Assembly: GCA_030834905.1 (NCBI GenBank) | Contig: JAUQWZ010000034.1 | Span: 186,001-250,000 of the forward strand | Direction of reading: 5' to 3' | DNA: 64,000 nucleotides | Origin: Aggregatilineales bacterium | GTDB lineage: Bacteria; Chloroflexota; Anaerolineae; Aggregatilineales; Phototrophicaceae | Part shown: positions 25,478 through 33,951 of the stretch, one piece after another | Layout: every line of letters starts with the position of its first letter | Numbering within the stretch: the stretch's first letter is position 1 | Notes under the pieces: model-generated | What the model was told of the DNA's origin: nothing | Database searches by the model: none | What the model saw: the letters and a program-made list of their open reading frames with translations, nothing else | Made by a program: the position numbers and the translations under genes

Positions 25478-27970
25478 TTACACTTCAGAGTGTACTGGGT
25501 TATGCTCCACAAGTCCATTGACGAGCGCCGCATCAAGGGCGCTGTCAATCTGATCGACCAGCACAAAGTGAAGCTGGCTGCGAATCTCTTCCGGCAGATC
25601 GTCGAGATCGTTCTCGTTCTTCTTGGGAATGATCACCGTATCCACGCCCAGACGATGCGCCGCCAGAACCTTGTCCTTCACCCCGCCTACGGGCAGCACC
25701 TGCCCGCGCAGGGTGATCTCACCCGTCATGGCGACGTTGCTCCGTACCGGCTGTCCCGTCAGCAGCGACGCCAGCGCCACCGCCATCGTCACGCCCGCCG
25801 AAGGACCATCCTTCGGAACTGCCCCCGCCGGAACATGAAGATGAATTTCGTGCTTGTCGAAGTACGCCGAGTCAATGCCGAGATCGGTCGCCTTGCTGCG
25901 GATATAACTCAGGGCGATGCGGGCGCTTTCCTGCATCACTTCGCCCAGATGCCCCGTATACTGGAAGCCGCCCTTGCCGCTTGGGAATTCGGTTGCTTCG
26001 ATGAACAGCACGTCGCCGCCAAACGGCGTCCATGCCAGTCCCGTCGCCACGCCGGGGTGATCGGTACGTTCTTCCAGTTCTTCGCGGTAGCCGTAACGCG
26101 GCTTGCCCAGCAGCTCGCGCACCGTTTTGGCGTCGATATTGACCTTTTCAGTTTTTCCTTCCGCGATTCGCGTCACAATCTTACGCAGCGCTCGCCCGAT
26201 CTCGCGCTCCAGCGTGCGGACGCCCGCCTCGCGGGTGTAATCGCGGATCAGAATTTGAAGCGCGTCGTCCGTCAGTTCGGCTTCTTCAGCCCGCAAGCCG
26301 TTCTCGCGAATCTGGCGCGGGACGAGATACTGCTGGGCGATGGCGATCTTCTCCTGCTCGGTGTAGCCGCTGAGCTGGATGATCTCCATTCGGTCGCGCA
26401 GCGGTCCCGGAATCGGGTCCAGTTCGTTCGCCGTCGTGATGAAAATTGCTTCACTCAGGTCGAACGGCACGTCCAGATAATGGTCGCGAAATTCGGAGTT
26501 CTGCTCCGGGTCGAGCACTTCCAGCAGCGCGCTGGCGGGATCGCCCCGGAAGTCGCGCCCCAGCTTGTCAATCTCATCCAGCATGATGATCGGATTGCGC
26601 GATTCCACCCGCCGCAGCGTCTGGATCAGGCGTCCGGGCATCGCGCCGATGTAGGTGCGCCGGAAACCGCGAATCTCGGCTTCGTCACGCACGCCGCCCA
26701 GGCTCATGCGGGTGAACTTGCGGTTCACCGCCCGCGCGATGGATGCCCCCAGCGAAGTCTTACCGACGCCGGGCGGTCCCACAAAGCACAGGATCGCGCC
26801 GACGCGCTCGCGCCGGATCATATCGGTCACTTCTTCAGTCTCAATTTCGTCGGCGCGATCCAGCCGCAGCTTGCGCACCGCCAGATATTCCAGGATTCGT
26901 TCCTTGATGTCCTTCAGCCCGTAGTGATCCTGATCCAGCACCTCGCGCGCGTGGGCAATGTCAAGATTGTCTTCGGTGCGCTTGTTCCAGGGCAGGCTTG
27001 TCAGCCAGTCAAGATAGGTGCGGATGACGCCGTACTCCGCCGCCGCTGTCGGCAGCTTGGAAAGGCGATCCAGTTCGCGCTCGGCTTCCTTGCGCGCCTC
27101 ATCGGGCATATCCGATTCAGCGATCTTCTGGCGGAACTCGTCCACCTCAACCGCCTGCTCGTCGCCTTCGCCCAGCTCGCGCTGGATAGCTTTCAACTGT
27201 TCGCGCAGGTAATACTCGCGCTGCACCTTCTCCATCTCGGACTGTGCCTCGGTCTGAATCTTGCGACCGAGTTCCAGAACTTCGAGTTCCTTGCTGAGAA
27301 TGCTCATCAGGCGGCGCAGCTTCGCCTCAATGCTCTCAAGTTCCAGCAGCGCCTGCGCCTCTTCCAGATCGATGCGAACGTAAGTCGCAATCGCATAGGC
27401 AAGCTGCAAGGCGTCGTCCACGTTCAGCGCCGACGTAATCAGCTCGCCGGGAATACTTGGCACCAGTTCCGCCAGCCGCGTGAACATCTGGACGACGTTG
27501 CGCGTCAGCGCCTCGACTTCCAGCGATTCTTCGACGCCTTCGGGGAGGGCGTGAACCCTCGCCTTAAGATACGGCTCGGTGGCGGTGATTTCGTCCACCT
27601 CAATGCGCGCGATACCCTGCACCAGCATCCGAATGGTGCCGTCAGGGGCGCGGAATAGCCGATGAATCGACGCCAGCGTTCCAACGTTGTATATGTCATC
27701 CGGTCCCGGCGTTTCCAGATCGGGATCACGCGCCGTCACCAGTCCCACCAGCCGTTCGCCGCCCACAACTTCGTCCACCAGCTTGATACTGCGCGGCTGC
27801 CCAACCGTCAGCGGGATCACCGTCTGCGGATAGACCACCACCCCGCGCAAGGGCAGGATCGGCAGTTCTTCTGGTATAGTCGGTTCTGAGTCTTCGTCGG
27901 CGGGAACGTTCACCGGAATGGTCAGTTCGTCTTCGCTCTCTGCTTCTGGCACGTTCGGTTTATCGCTCAT
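25478..27970 (-). CDS. lon: ATP-dependent Lon protease
   Basis: Cytosolic AAA+ protease that degrades misfolded and regulatory proteins. The 830 residues hold the N-terminal substrate domain ([19 protein letters not shown]), the AAA+ module with Walker [12 protein letters not shown] and Walker [11 protein letters not shown], and the protease domain with catalytic Ser in [11 protein letters not shown] and Lys in [22 protein letters not shown] precedes the ATG. The start lies inside the end of the hsp20 gene (11-base overlap), tying synthesis of chaperone and protease together. Confidence 0.98.
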   Translation of the reverse strand: MSDKPNVPEAESEDELTIPVNVPADEDSEPTIPEELPILPLRGVVVYPQTVIPLTVGQPRSIKLVDEVVGGERLVGLVTARDPDLETPGPDDIYNVGTLASIHRLFRAPDGTIRMLVQGIARIEVDEITATEPYLKARVHALPEGVEESLEVEALTRNVVQMFTRLAELVPSIPGELITSALNVDDALQLAYAIATYVRIDLEEAQALLELESIEAKLRRLMSILSKELEVLELGRKIQTEAQSEMEKVQREYYLREQLKAIQRELGEGDEQAVEVDEFRQKIAESDMPDEARKEAERELDRLSKLPTAAAEYGVIRTYLDWLTSLPWNKRTEDNLDIAHAREVLDQDHYGLKDIKERILEYLAVRKLRLDRADEIETEEVTDMIRRERVGAILCFVGPPGVGKTSLGASIARAVNRKFTRMSLGGVRDEAEIRGFRRTYIGAMPGRLIQTLRRVESRNPIIMLDEIDKLGRDFRGDPASALLEVLDPEQNSEFRDHYLDVPFDLSEAIFITTANELDPIPGPLRDRMEIIQLSGYTEQEKIAIAQQYLVPRQIRENGLRAEEAELTDDALQILIRDYTREAGVRTLEREIGRALRKIVTRIAEGKTEKVNIDAKTVRELLGKPRYGYREELEERTDHPGVATGLAWTPFGGDVLFIEATEFPSGKGGFQYTGHLGEVMQESARIALSYIRSKATDLGIDSAYFDKHEIHLHVPAGAVPKDGPSAGVTMAVALASLLTGQPVRSNVAMTGEITLRGQVLPVGGVKDKVLAAHRLGVDTVIIPKKNENDLDDLPEEIRSQLHFVLVDQIDSALDAALVNGLVEHNPVHSEV

Positions 27971-28376
27971 AACGCTCCTCGGAGTTCACATTTATGATGA
28001 ACTGCTGTCCTTCAGTCCGGCGTGGCAGTTCGACGTGCAGGAAACCGTCGCGGTAAATCGCATTCACCTGATCGCGATCCACGCTGTCGGGAAGCTGCAC
28101 TTCTACCCGGAAATCGCCGTACCCGATCTCAACCTGATAATAAGCGGCATCCTGTAATGCCAGGCGCTCTCGCGTACCTTTCACCACCAGCAGGCGGTTT
28201 GAAAGCGAGATATTGAAATCATTCGGGCGCATTCCCGCAATCTCAATCACTACCAGTATTTTGTCGGGTAGTTCGATAACGTCGGTGGGCGGCACAAACT
28301 GCCGGTTCGTCCGCCAGACGACGTAGCGCTGAACCACCCATTGATCGCGTTCGCGCGACCAACGTCTGTCCTGCAT
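27960..28376 (-). CDS. Hsp20-family small heat-shock protein
   Basis: A 138-residue alpha-crystallin-domain chaperone that holds unfolded proteins. The domain runs from [20 protein letters not shown] through [10 protein letters not shown] to [10 protein letters not shown], whose last segment stands for the usual GVLTVxxPK. The C-terminal tail lacks an obvious I-x-I/V motif apart from FIINV. ATG 28376 follows GGAGG at six bases. It overlaps lon by 11 bases. A TATAAT -10 box lies 50 bases upstream. Confidence 0.92.
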   Translation of the reverse strand: MQDRRWSRERDQWVVQRYVVWRTNRQFVPPTDVIELPDKILVVIEIAGMRPNDFNISLSNRLLVVKGTRERLALQDAAYYQVEIGYGDFRVEVQLPDSVDRDQVNAIYRDGFLHVELPRRTEGQQFIINVNSEERYER

Positions 28377-28425
28377 AGCTTGCCTCCGGTTATGCAAACC
28401 TCAGCACACGCTCAATAGTTAGTAA

Positions 28426-28431
28426 ATTATA
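28426..28431 (-). promoter_or_regulatory. putative -10 box (TATAAT) of the hsp20-lon cluster
   Basis: A perfect TATAAT on the minus strand about 50 bases before the hsp20 ATG. There is no good TTGACA-like -35 at 16-18 bases, which may mean an activator or alternative sigma factor is needed. No CIRCE element was seen. Confidence 0.45.
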
Positions 28432-28531
28432 GCGAAAGGACATAAGTTCCGTGTTAGATAGACGATCTATAAACACAATATTGGCATTAGAATCATCATA
28501 GAAAACTCGACCGGTGATGGGGAGACGGATT

Positions 28532-28984
28532 GTGGTTGACCTGCTCAGTACTCTGAAATCAATCGAGCTGTTTAAGGGACTGAATGACACCCAGCTAACG
28601 CGCCTCACGGCGATCAGCCAGCGCGAATCGTTCGACGAGGGCGACGTCATCCTTAAGCAGGACGCCGCCGGAGACAGAATGTATATCATCGTCAAAGGTC
28701 AGGTGGTGATTAATGTCTTCGATGGGAAGGGCAATTCGCGCCTGGCGCTGTATCTGGGCGAGGGACAGGTGTTTGGCGAAGTTGCCCTGCTGGACTACGG
28801 CGGACGCAGCGCCACCGTCACGGCAGATGAAGACGGCACCGTCGTCTACGCTATCGCCCGCGACAGCTTCGATAACCTGTGCATGTCCGATCATCTGCTG
28901 GGCTATCTGGTCATGCGCAACCTCGCGCTTGACCTGTCCTTCAAGCTCCGCCACCGCAATACCGATCTCGCCGACGAGGTATAA
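28532..28984 (+). CDS. stand-alone cyclic-nucleotide-binding (CRP-like sensor) domain protein
   Basis: A 150-residue cNMP-binding beta-roll without a helix-turn-helix, so not a transcription factor by itself. Typical positions are FDEGDVILKQDAAGDRMYII, then GEGQVFGEVALLDYGGRSAT, where the FGE-A-L-x(3)-RSAT phosphate-binding cassette is clear. GTG 28532 is chosen because GGGGAG sits seven bases before it; the ATG at 28517 would lie upstream of that site. It begins a tight plus-strand cluster with a small protein and a GH5 enzyme. Confidence 0.88.
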   Translation: MVDLLSTLKSIELFKGLNDTQLTRLTAISQRESFDEGDVILKQDAAGDRMYIIVKGQVVINVFDGKGNSRLALYLGEGQVFGEVALLDYGGRSATVTADEDGTVVYAIARDSFDNLCMSDHLLGYLVMRNLALDLSFKLRHRNTDLADEV

Positions 28985-28987
28985 GCC

Positions 28988-29209
28988 ATGATCTACAAAG
29001 TCAGCTACGTTGTGCTGGGGGGCAAGCATCCGGGCGCTATCCGCAACCAGAACGAAGCGCCCAAAGTGGGCGACCGGGTGCGGCTGGGACGCGCCCATTT
29101 TCAGGTCGTCGAGGTATCGGAACTCATCCCACCGCGCGAGGACTTCCAGTTTCTGCACGTCACCCTGCGCCCGTGGAGCAAGAACAGCCCGGACACGCCA
29201 TCGACATGA
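28988..29209 (+). CDS. 73-residue basic protein of unknown function
   Basis: Starts three bases after the stop of the cNMP-domain gene and overlaps the GH5 gene as ATGA, so it is clearly a translated member of this operon. The sequence (MIYKVSYVVLGGKHPGAI, PKVGDRVRLGRAHFQVVEVS, LHVTLRPW) is beta-rich with no membrane helix, and probably folds as a small barrel. No family is recognised. Context suggests it works with the cyclic-nucleotide domain. Confidence 0.8.
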   Translation: MIYKVSYVVLGGKHPGAIRNQNEAPKVGDRVRLGRAHFQVVEVSELIPPREDFQFLHVTLRPWSKNSPDTPST

Positions 29210-30210
29210 CGGCGCAGACGGCGCTGCCGCGCTGGCGTGGTTTCAACCTGCTGGAATTCTTTGGCATCCCCCATCTGGAGATAGCCCCCTTCCGCGAGGA
29301 TGATTTCCGCTGGATTGCCGGCTGGGGCTTTGATTTCGCCCACATCCCCATGAATTACCTGCTCTGGCTGGTGAATGGCGATCCCTTCAGTGTGAACGAA
29401 GCCGTGATCGAAAAGTTGGACGCGGCGCTCGAATACGGCGAGCGCTACCACATCCACATCTCGCTCAACTTCCACACCGCGCCCGGCTACCGTATTGGCG
29501 AACCGCGCATCCCGCCGGGCAATCTCTGGAAAGTCCAGACCGCGCTCGATGCCTTCTGCTTTCACTGGCAGTATTTCGCCCGCCGCTACAAAGGCATTCC
29601 GTCCAGCCGCCTGAGCTTCGATCTGGTCAACGAGCCGCCGCCGCTGTCGCGCAGGCAGATGACGCTCAGCGACTACATCCGCGTCCACACGGCAGCCGTC
29701 CATGCCATCCGCGCCGTCGATCCTGACCGCCTGATTTTCGCCGACGGTTACGGAGTCGGGCGCAAGCCGTGTTTTGAGTTAGCGCCGCTGGGAATCGCCC
29801 AGAGCACCCGCGCCTACGACCCGCACAGCATCAGCCATTACCGCGCGCCCTGGGCGAACGGGATGCACTACCCGCGCCCGCAGTACCCACAGCCGCGCCG
29901 GGGCATGGCGCGCGCCTGGAACCGCCAGCGGCTGGAAGCGCTGTATCAGCCCTGGGTGAAGCTGGCGCAAAGCGGAGTCGGCGTTCACTGTGGCGAAGGC
30001 GGGGCATACAAACACACGCCGCACGACGTTTTTCTGGCGTGGTTCGGTGACGTGCTCGACATCCTGACCGAGCACAACATCGGCTATGCGCTGTGGAACT
30101 TTCGCGGCGATTTCGGCATCCTCGATTCAGGACGCTCGGACGTCGCTTACGCCGACTGGCGCGGTCACCAACTGGACGAAAAGCTGCTGCGCCTGCTTCA
30201 GAGGCATTGA
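29206..30210 (+). CDS. GH5-like glycoside hydrolase (cellulase-fold)
   Basis: A 334-residue TIM barrel without a signal peptide. The N-terminal RWRGFNLLEFF and SLNFHTAPGY match GH5. The acid/base is Glu143 in FDLVNEPPP, an H-x-Y motif is at SISHY, the nucleophile is Glu264 in HCGEGG and the platform Trp is in ALWNFRGDFG. It should hydrolyse a beta-glycoside inside the cell; the natural substrate is not evident. The ATG shares its last two bases with the stop of the small gene upstream (ATGA). Confidence 0.88.
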   Translation: MTAQTALPRWRGFNLLEFFGIPHLEIAPFREDDFRWIAGWGFDFAHIPMNYLLWLVNGDPFSVNEAVIEKLDAALEYGERYHIHISLNFHTAPGYRIGEPRIPPGNLWKVQTALDAFCFHWQYFARRYKGIPSSRLSFDLVNEPPPLSRRQMTLSDYIRVHTAAVHAIRAVDPDRLIFADGYGVGRKPCFELAPLGIAQSTRAYDPHSISHYRAPWANGMHYPRPQYPQPRRGMARAWNRQRLEALYQPWVKLAQSGVGVHCGEGGAYKHTPHDVFLAWFGDVLDILTEHNIGYALWNFRGDFGILDSGRSDVAYADWRGHQLDEKLLRLLQRH

Positions 30211-30248
30211 CCACTCATGTGTAAATAGACGGCTTCGACGGATCAAAA

Positions 30249-30276
30249 CGCGGGCGAGGCACCGCCTCGCCCCTAC
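30249..30276. repeat. palindromic repeat, family B, copy 2 (decayed left arm)
   Basis: The right arm CGCCCCTAC is intact; the left arm is CGCGGGCG. The core AGGC-ACC-GCCT still pairs. It lies between the convergent GH5 and metallo-hydrolase genes. Confidence 0.65.
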
Positions 30277-30316
30277 ATCATTTCTTCGTGTCCCTGGCGG
30301 CTTGGCAGTTCGAATA

Positions 30317-30349
30317 CTCTTTGTGTCCTTTGTGCCTTAGTGGTTCAAA
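30317..30349 (-). repeat. dispersed repeat, family D, copy 3
   Basis: Reads TTTGAACCACTAAGGCAC then AAAGGACACAAAG on the minus strand. The TGA in it is the stop codon of the metallo-hydrolase gene (30345-30347). Confidence 0.8.
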
Positions 30350-31100
30350 ACTCGAATTCGTCAAAGTCGCGGCACAGATGCACCGGACCATCGAAAACAG
30401 CCTGTGCTTCGCCTACCAGCGGCGTCGGGTCGGTGTTCCACACCTGATAGTGGATCAGGTACAGCGATTTCGCCCGCGCTTCACAGGCAATCTCCCCCGC
30501 CTGCCGCGCGCTCGAATGTCCGAATCCTTCACCCGCCGCCTCGTGAATCAGCATGTCGGCGTCCTGCCCCAGTTCCAGCAGCCCCGGAATCGGCTCGGTG
30601 TCGCAGGAATATGCCAGCACCCTGCCCGTCCGCTTGTTCTCGATTCGCAGCCCAATCGTCGGCACAAAATGCTTCGTGGGCCACGCCGTAATGCGGAAGT
30701 CGTCGTTCTCCAGCAGCGGCGCGGTGTTGCGCTCCATCACCCGCTGGAACGTCACCGGGAAGAAGTTGGGCCACGTCTCCCACACGAACGCCGCCATCAT
30801 GTCTTCCACCCGGTTGACGCAGTGATGCAGCCCATAAACCCGCATCGGCGCTTCCCGCCCCAGCAGCCACAACTGCATCAGCATGTTCGGAAAGCCGGAG
30901 ACGTGGTCAGGGTGAAAATGCGTCAGGATCACATCCTGCAAGCGCGAGTCGGCAATGCCCAGCTTATGCAGCTTGCCCATCGGGTTCGAGCCACAGTCCA
31001 CCAGCACGACTCCGCTTTCGCCTTCCAGCAGAAAGTGGGTGTTGTCGTGGTCGGCATCCGATACCGCCGCCGCCGAGCCGAGGATGATCACACGCGCCAT
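30345..31100 (-). CDS. metallo-beta-lactamase-fold hydrolase (RNase Z-like)
   Basis: A 251-residue MBL-fold protein. Metal ligands are HFHPDH, the later His in TKHF, the bridging Asp in YSCDTEP and a His in LIHEAAG/FGHSS. The layout resembles the tRNase Z/arylsulfatase-like branch, but the flexible arm of true RNase Z is not evident, so the substrate is open. ATG 31100 follows GGAAG. Its stop codon is inside a family D repeat. Confidence 0.85.
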   Translation of the reverse strand: MARVIILGSAAAVSDADHDNTHFLLEGESGVVLVDCGSNPMGKLHKLGIADSRLQDVILTHFHPDHVSGFPNMLMQLWLLGREAPMRVYGLHHCVNRVEDMMAAFVWETWPNFFPVTFQRVMERNTAPLLENDDFRITAWPTKHFVPTIGLRIENKRTGRVLAYSCDTEPIPGLLELGQDADMLIHEAAGEGFGHSSARQAGEIACEARAKSLYLIHYQVWNTDPTPLVGEAQAVFDGPVHLCRDFDEFEF

Positions 31101-31121
31101 TGTAAGAGCTTCCTGTAGTTC

Positions 31122-31152
31122 GCTGACAGCCATCAGCCATCAGCGTTCAGCT
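31122..31152 (-). repeat. short dispersed-type direct repeat, family G
   Basis: In the direction of the downstream gene it reads AGCTGAACGC, then TGATGGC twice, then TGTCAGC. It lies 20-50 bases before the metallo-hydrolase start. Only one copy is in this window. Confidence 0.45.
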
Positions 31153-31198
31153 AAAAAAGAGTCGCTATGCTACACTGCACTTCGCTTCAGATGTTGCC

Positions 31199-31226
31199 GT
31201 AGGGGCGCAGCATGCTGCGCCCCTAC
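31199..31226. repeat. 28-base perfect palindrome, family B, copy 3
   Basis: Same arms as copy 1 (GTAGGGGCG/CGCCCCTAC) around the different but self-complementary core CAGCATGCTG. It lies downstream of the ABC permease stop. Confidence 0.85.
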
Positions 31227-31295
31227 CTTCCCTCTCAACAGAATTTTCCAGCCACACTGTTCTCATGCATTCTTGTAACCGCTAAACAATTATCG

Positions 31296-32819
31296 CTAAC
31301 CGCCTATCACTGCCGCCACCACCACCGGCGTCACGTAGGCTTCGATCAGCGCCGCCAGCAGCAGACCGGGCAAAATCAGTCCGATCCACAGCTTGATAGT
31401 ATCGCCGAGCGCCACCGTCCAGGCAAAACCGACAGTGCTTCCCTTCGGCGGTCGCGTCACCACCGCGCCCAAACGCAGCGCCGCCGCCGTCGCCAGCACG
31501 ATCACCGGAATTTCGACCACGCCATGCGTCAGGATGGCGGGCGCGAGAAACGCCGGGTTATAGCCTGCCAGCATCACCTGACTGACGACGTAGCCGAGGA
31601 TAAAATACACGGCGGGCGTCAGCACCAGCGCCAGGCTGCCAAAGGTGAACATGCCCAGCAGCGTCGCGCCCATCAGAATGCGCGTGTTCTGCCAAAAGAT
31701 GGTCGAGACGACTTCGCCGCCAAAGAACATGCTGGCATAGGCGTCGAGATTGCCAGCCACGCCGGAAAGATCCAAGCCGCGCGGCAGATTAAGCTGCCAG
31801 TCGGACACCATGCCAAAGATAGAGCCTGCCGCCAGCACCCCGACAAACAGGGCAGCCGTAATCGGCGTCGCTAACCCAAGACGGCGCAGACTCAAACGGA
31901 TGCCGCGCCGGTACCAATCAGCCAGGTTGCGCGCCAGGCTGCCCTGCTCGTCCACCGCGCGGACAGCCCGCCCAAGCTTGCGAAACGCCGTCCGCAGATT
32001 GAGCGAGTCAATCGTCCGCCCAAGCAGTTCTTCACGGTTGAAGATGCTGTTGCCCACCCGCAGCAGCAGCACCACCACCACGCACATGCCAGTGATGATC
32101 GCCCACAGCGCGCCGATGCCGTTGGGCGATTCCGCGTCCGGGGCAAGGAACATGATGGCGCTCTCGCCCTGAATCAGCAGCGTCATCGGGATAATGATGA
32201 AGCTCGCCAGCAGGTTTGCCGCCCGCGTGCTGGTCGTCTGGCTGCTCACCACCACCGCGCCGGTGATCATCACCAGCGCCTGCACCGTTGTCAGCAGGAT
32301 GATCTGGGCGATCAGCAGCGGCTGTGGACGCCACGCCAGATCGCCGTAGACCAGGCTGCTGAGGTAGACCAGCATCCCGCCATAGCTGGAAACCAGCGGC
32401 GGCAGCATCGCCGCCAGCGTCTTGCCGATATACAGCTCGGTATTGGTCAGCGGCGTGCTCAACAGCGGCTCAAGGCTGCGCCGTTCCTTTTCGCCAACGA
32501 ACGTCTCCAGCGCGATCACCAGCGAAATCGAGATCGGGAAGAAGCCGACGATCATCAGCAAAAACGGGATCATCCGGTCACCGATCAGTTCGGCTCCGAA
32601 GCCTTCGACAAATCCGGCAAACTGCGAGGCGACAAACTGCGCCAGCGCCGGAAAAGCAAACGTCAAAATCACAATCGGGGCGATGATGCGCCAGTCGCGC
32701 AGGCTGTCGCGCACTTCGCGCCGGGTAATGATCAGCGCGTTGCTCAGCGTCTGCCAGACCGACGGCGCGCGCGGCTCAAGGGGATACGCTGGCAGAATCG
32801 GTTCAGCCGAGGTGTTCAC
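31296..32819 (-). CDS. ABC-2 permease fused to a SpoIIM-like (DUF95) membrane domain
   Basis: A 507-residue polytopic protein. The N-terminal half is an ABC-2-type permease (RREVRDSLRDWRIIAPIVIL, FVGEKERRSLEPLLSTPLTN). The C-terminal half resembles stage II sporulation protein M (FTFGSLALVLTPAVYFILGY, ILTHGVVEIPVIVLATAAAL). Both are usually separate genes in an operon with the ATPase. It overlaps the ATPase gene by 17 bases. Substrate and direction of transport are unknown; export or membrane remodelling is likely. Sporulation is not implied. Confidence 0.85.
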   Translation of the reverse strand: MNTSAEPILPAYPLEPRAPSVWQTLSNALIITRREVRDSLRDWRIIAPIVILTFAFPALAQFVASQFAGFVEGFGAELIGDRMIPFLLMIVGFFPISISLVIALETFVGEKERRSLEPLLSTPLTNTELYIGKTLAAMLPPLVSSYGGMLVYLSSLVYGDLAWRPQPLLIAQIILLTTVQALVMITGAVVVSSQTTSTRAANLLASFIIIPMTLLIQGESAIMFLAPDAESPNGIGALWAIITGMCVVVVLLLRVGNSIFNREELLGRTIDSLNLRTAFRKLGRAVRAVDEQGSLARNLADWYRRGIRLSLRRLGLATPITAALFVGVLAAGSIFGMVSDWQLNLPRGLDLSGVAGNLDAYASMFFGGEVVSTIFWQNTRILMGATLLGMFTFGSLALVLTPAVYFILGYVVSQVMLAGYNPAFLAPAILTHGVVEIPVIVLATAAALRLGAVVTRPPKGSTVGFAWTVALGDTIKLWIGLILPGLLLAALIEAYVTPVVVAAVIGG

Positions 32820-33762
32820 TGTCCTTGCCTTTCTGACGCGCCGCCGCTTCGTCCTCTTTGACCACCTGCAAATAAATCTCTTCCAGCGTCTGTGTCAGCG
32901 GTGCCAGCGTGATGATATCCACGCCCAACGCGGTCATTTTGCGGATCAACTGCGGGTTGGTCGTCTCCGGGTCATGGACGCGGTAGCGCAGCCAGTTCCC
33001 CCCCGCCTCTTCGACGCTCACCATGTCGCCAATGTCACCCGCCAGCCCGTTTAGCTCGCCGCGAACGCGCAGTTCCATCAGCGGCACGCCGGTGAAGCGC
33101 CGCGCCAGCTCATCAAACGAGCCGCTGGCAATGATGCGTCCATGCCGGATAATGGCGATCCGGTTGGCAAGCTGCTGCGCTTCGGTCAGGTTGTGGGTTG
33201 TGATTAAAAAGGTGCGCTGATCGCGCTGAAGCTCGACGATGGCGTCGCGCACCTGCTTGGCGCTCTGCGGGTCCATCGCCGACGTTGGCTCGTCCAGCAG
33301 CAGCACCGGCGGGCTGTGCAGCATCGCCCGCACCAGCGCCAGCTTCTGCTTCATGCCCTTCGAGTATTCGCCCAGCCGTTTATCCAGCGCAAACGACAGG
33401 TCGAAACGTTCCATCAGGTTCAGGGTGCGCTGCCTGCGCTCACTGGCGGGCAGGTGATACAACTGCCCGAAAAAGTCGAGGTATTCCATCGCCTTCATAC
33501 GCTCGTACAGCCCATGCTGTTCGGTCAGCACGCCGACGTGCGCCCGCACCTGTTCCGGCTGCCGCGCCACGTCATAGCCCGCCACTTTTGCCCAACCGCT
33601 GCTCGGCGCGAGAATCGACGTGAGCATCCGCACCGTCGTCGTCTTGCCCGCGCCGTTGGGACCCAGCAGCGCCAGCACTTCGCCGGACGGAATATCCATA
33701 CTCACCGCATCGACGGCGCGGAAATCATCGTAATACTTGGTTAGCTCATGCGCTTCAATCAT
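32803..33762 (-). CDS. ABC transporter ATP-binding protein
   Basis: A 319-residue ATPase with Walker A LLGPNGAGKTTTVRML, Q-loop TEQHGLY, signature YSKGMKQKLAL, Walker B VLLLDEPTSAMD and switch His in LITTHNLTEA. After residue 225 a C-terminal extension is present, as in ABC-2/drug-export subfamilies. It precedes and overlaps the permease-SpoIIM fusion, which it should energise. No accessory or substrate-binding protein is next to it. Confidence 0.95.
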   Translation of the reverse strand: MIEAHELTKYYDDFRAVDAVSMDIPSGEVLALLGPNGAGKTTTVRMLTSILAPSSGWAKVAGYDVARQPEQVRAHVGVLTEQHGLYERMKAMEYLDFFGQLYHLPASERRQRTLNLMERFDLSFALDKRLGEYSKGMKQKLALVRAMLHSPPVLLLDEPTSAMDPQSAKQVRDAIVELQRDQRTFLITTHNLTEAQQLANRIAIIRHGRIIASGSFDELARRFTGVPLMELRVRGELNGLAGDIGDMVSVEEAGGNWLRYRVHDPETTNPQLIRKMTALGVDIITLAPLTQTLEEIYLQVVKEDEAAARQKGKDSEHLG

Positions 33763-33863
33763 CTGGGGTTACTCTGTCCTTCATTGAAGACATCATGATT
33801 ATCGCACGAGAATGCCCGCGCAAGCGTGAGGTTTGGGTGAAGGACTGGCGCCATCCAGAAACC

Positions 33864-33951
33864 GTAGGGACACTGGGCGAACTCTGTTGGCACACCGTCG
33901 TGTCCGTTTTCTGAAATCCTCACAGCGGACACAACGGTGTTGTGTCCCTAC
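33864..33951. repeat. dispersed double-hairpin repeat, family A, copy 2
   Basis: GTAGGGACAC (33864-33873), an expanded and degenerate left hairpin, the linker CCGTTTTCTGAAATC, CAGC and the right hairpin GGACACAACGG/TGTTGTGTCC, ending CCCTAC. The CTA at 33948-33950 is, on the minus strand, the stop codon of the large propeller gene. Confidence 0.85.

Noticed and set aside
25490..27658. Very long open frame on the plus strand opposite lon
   Set aside because: A shadow of high-GC codon use. It has no family similarity, while the minus-strand frame is a complete Lon protease.
31296..32819. SpoIIM-like domain taken as evidence of sporulation
   Set aside because: SpoIIM-like domains are widespread in non-sporulating bacteria, and no other sporulation gene is in the window.
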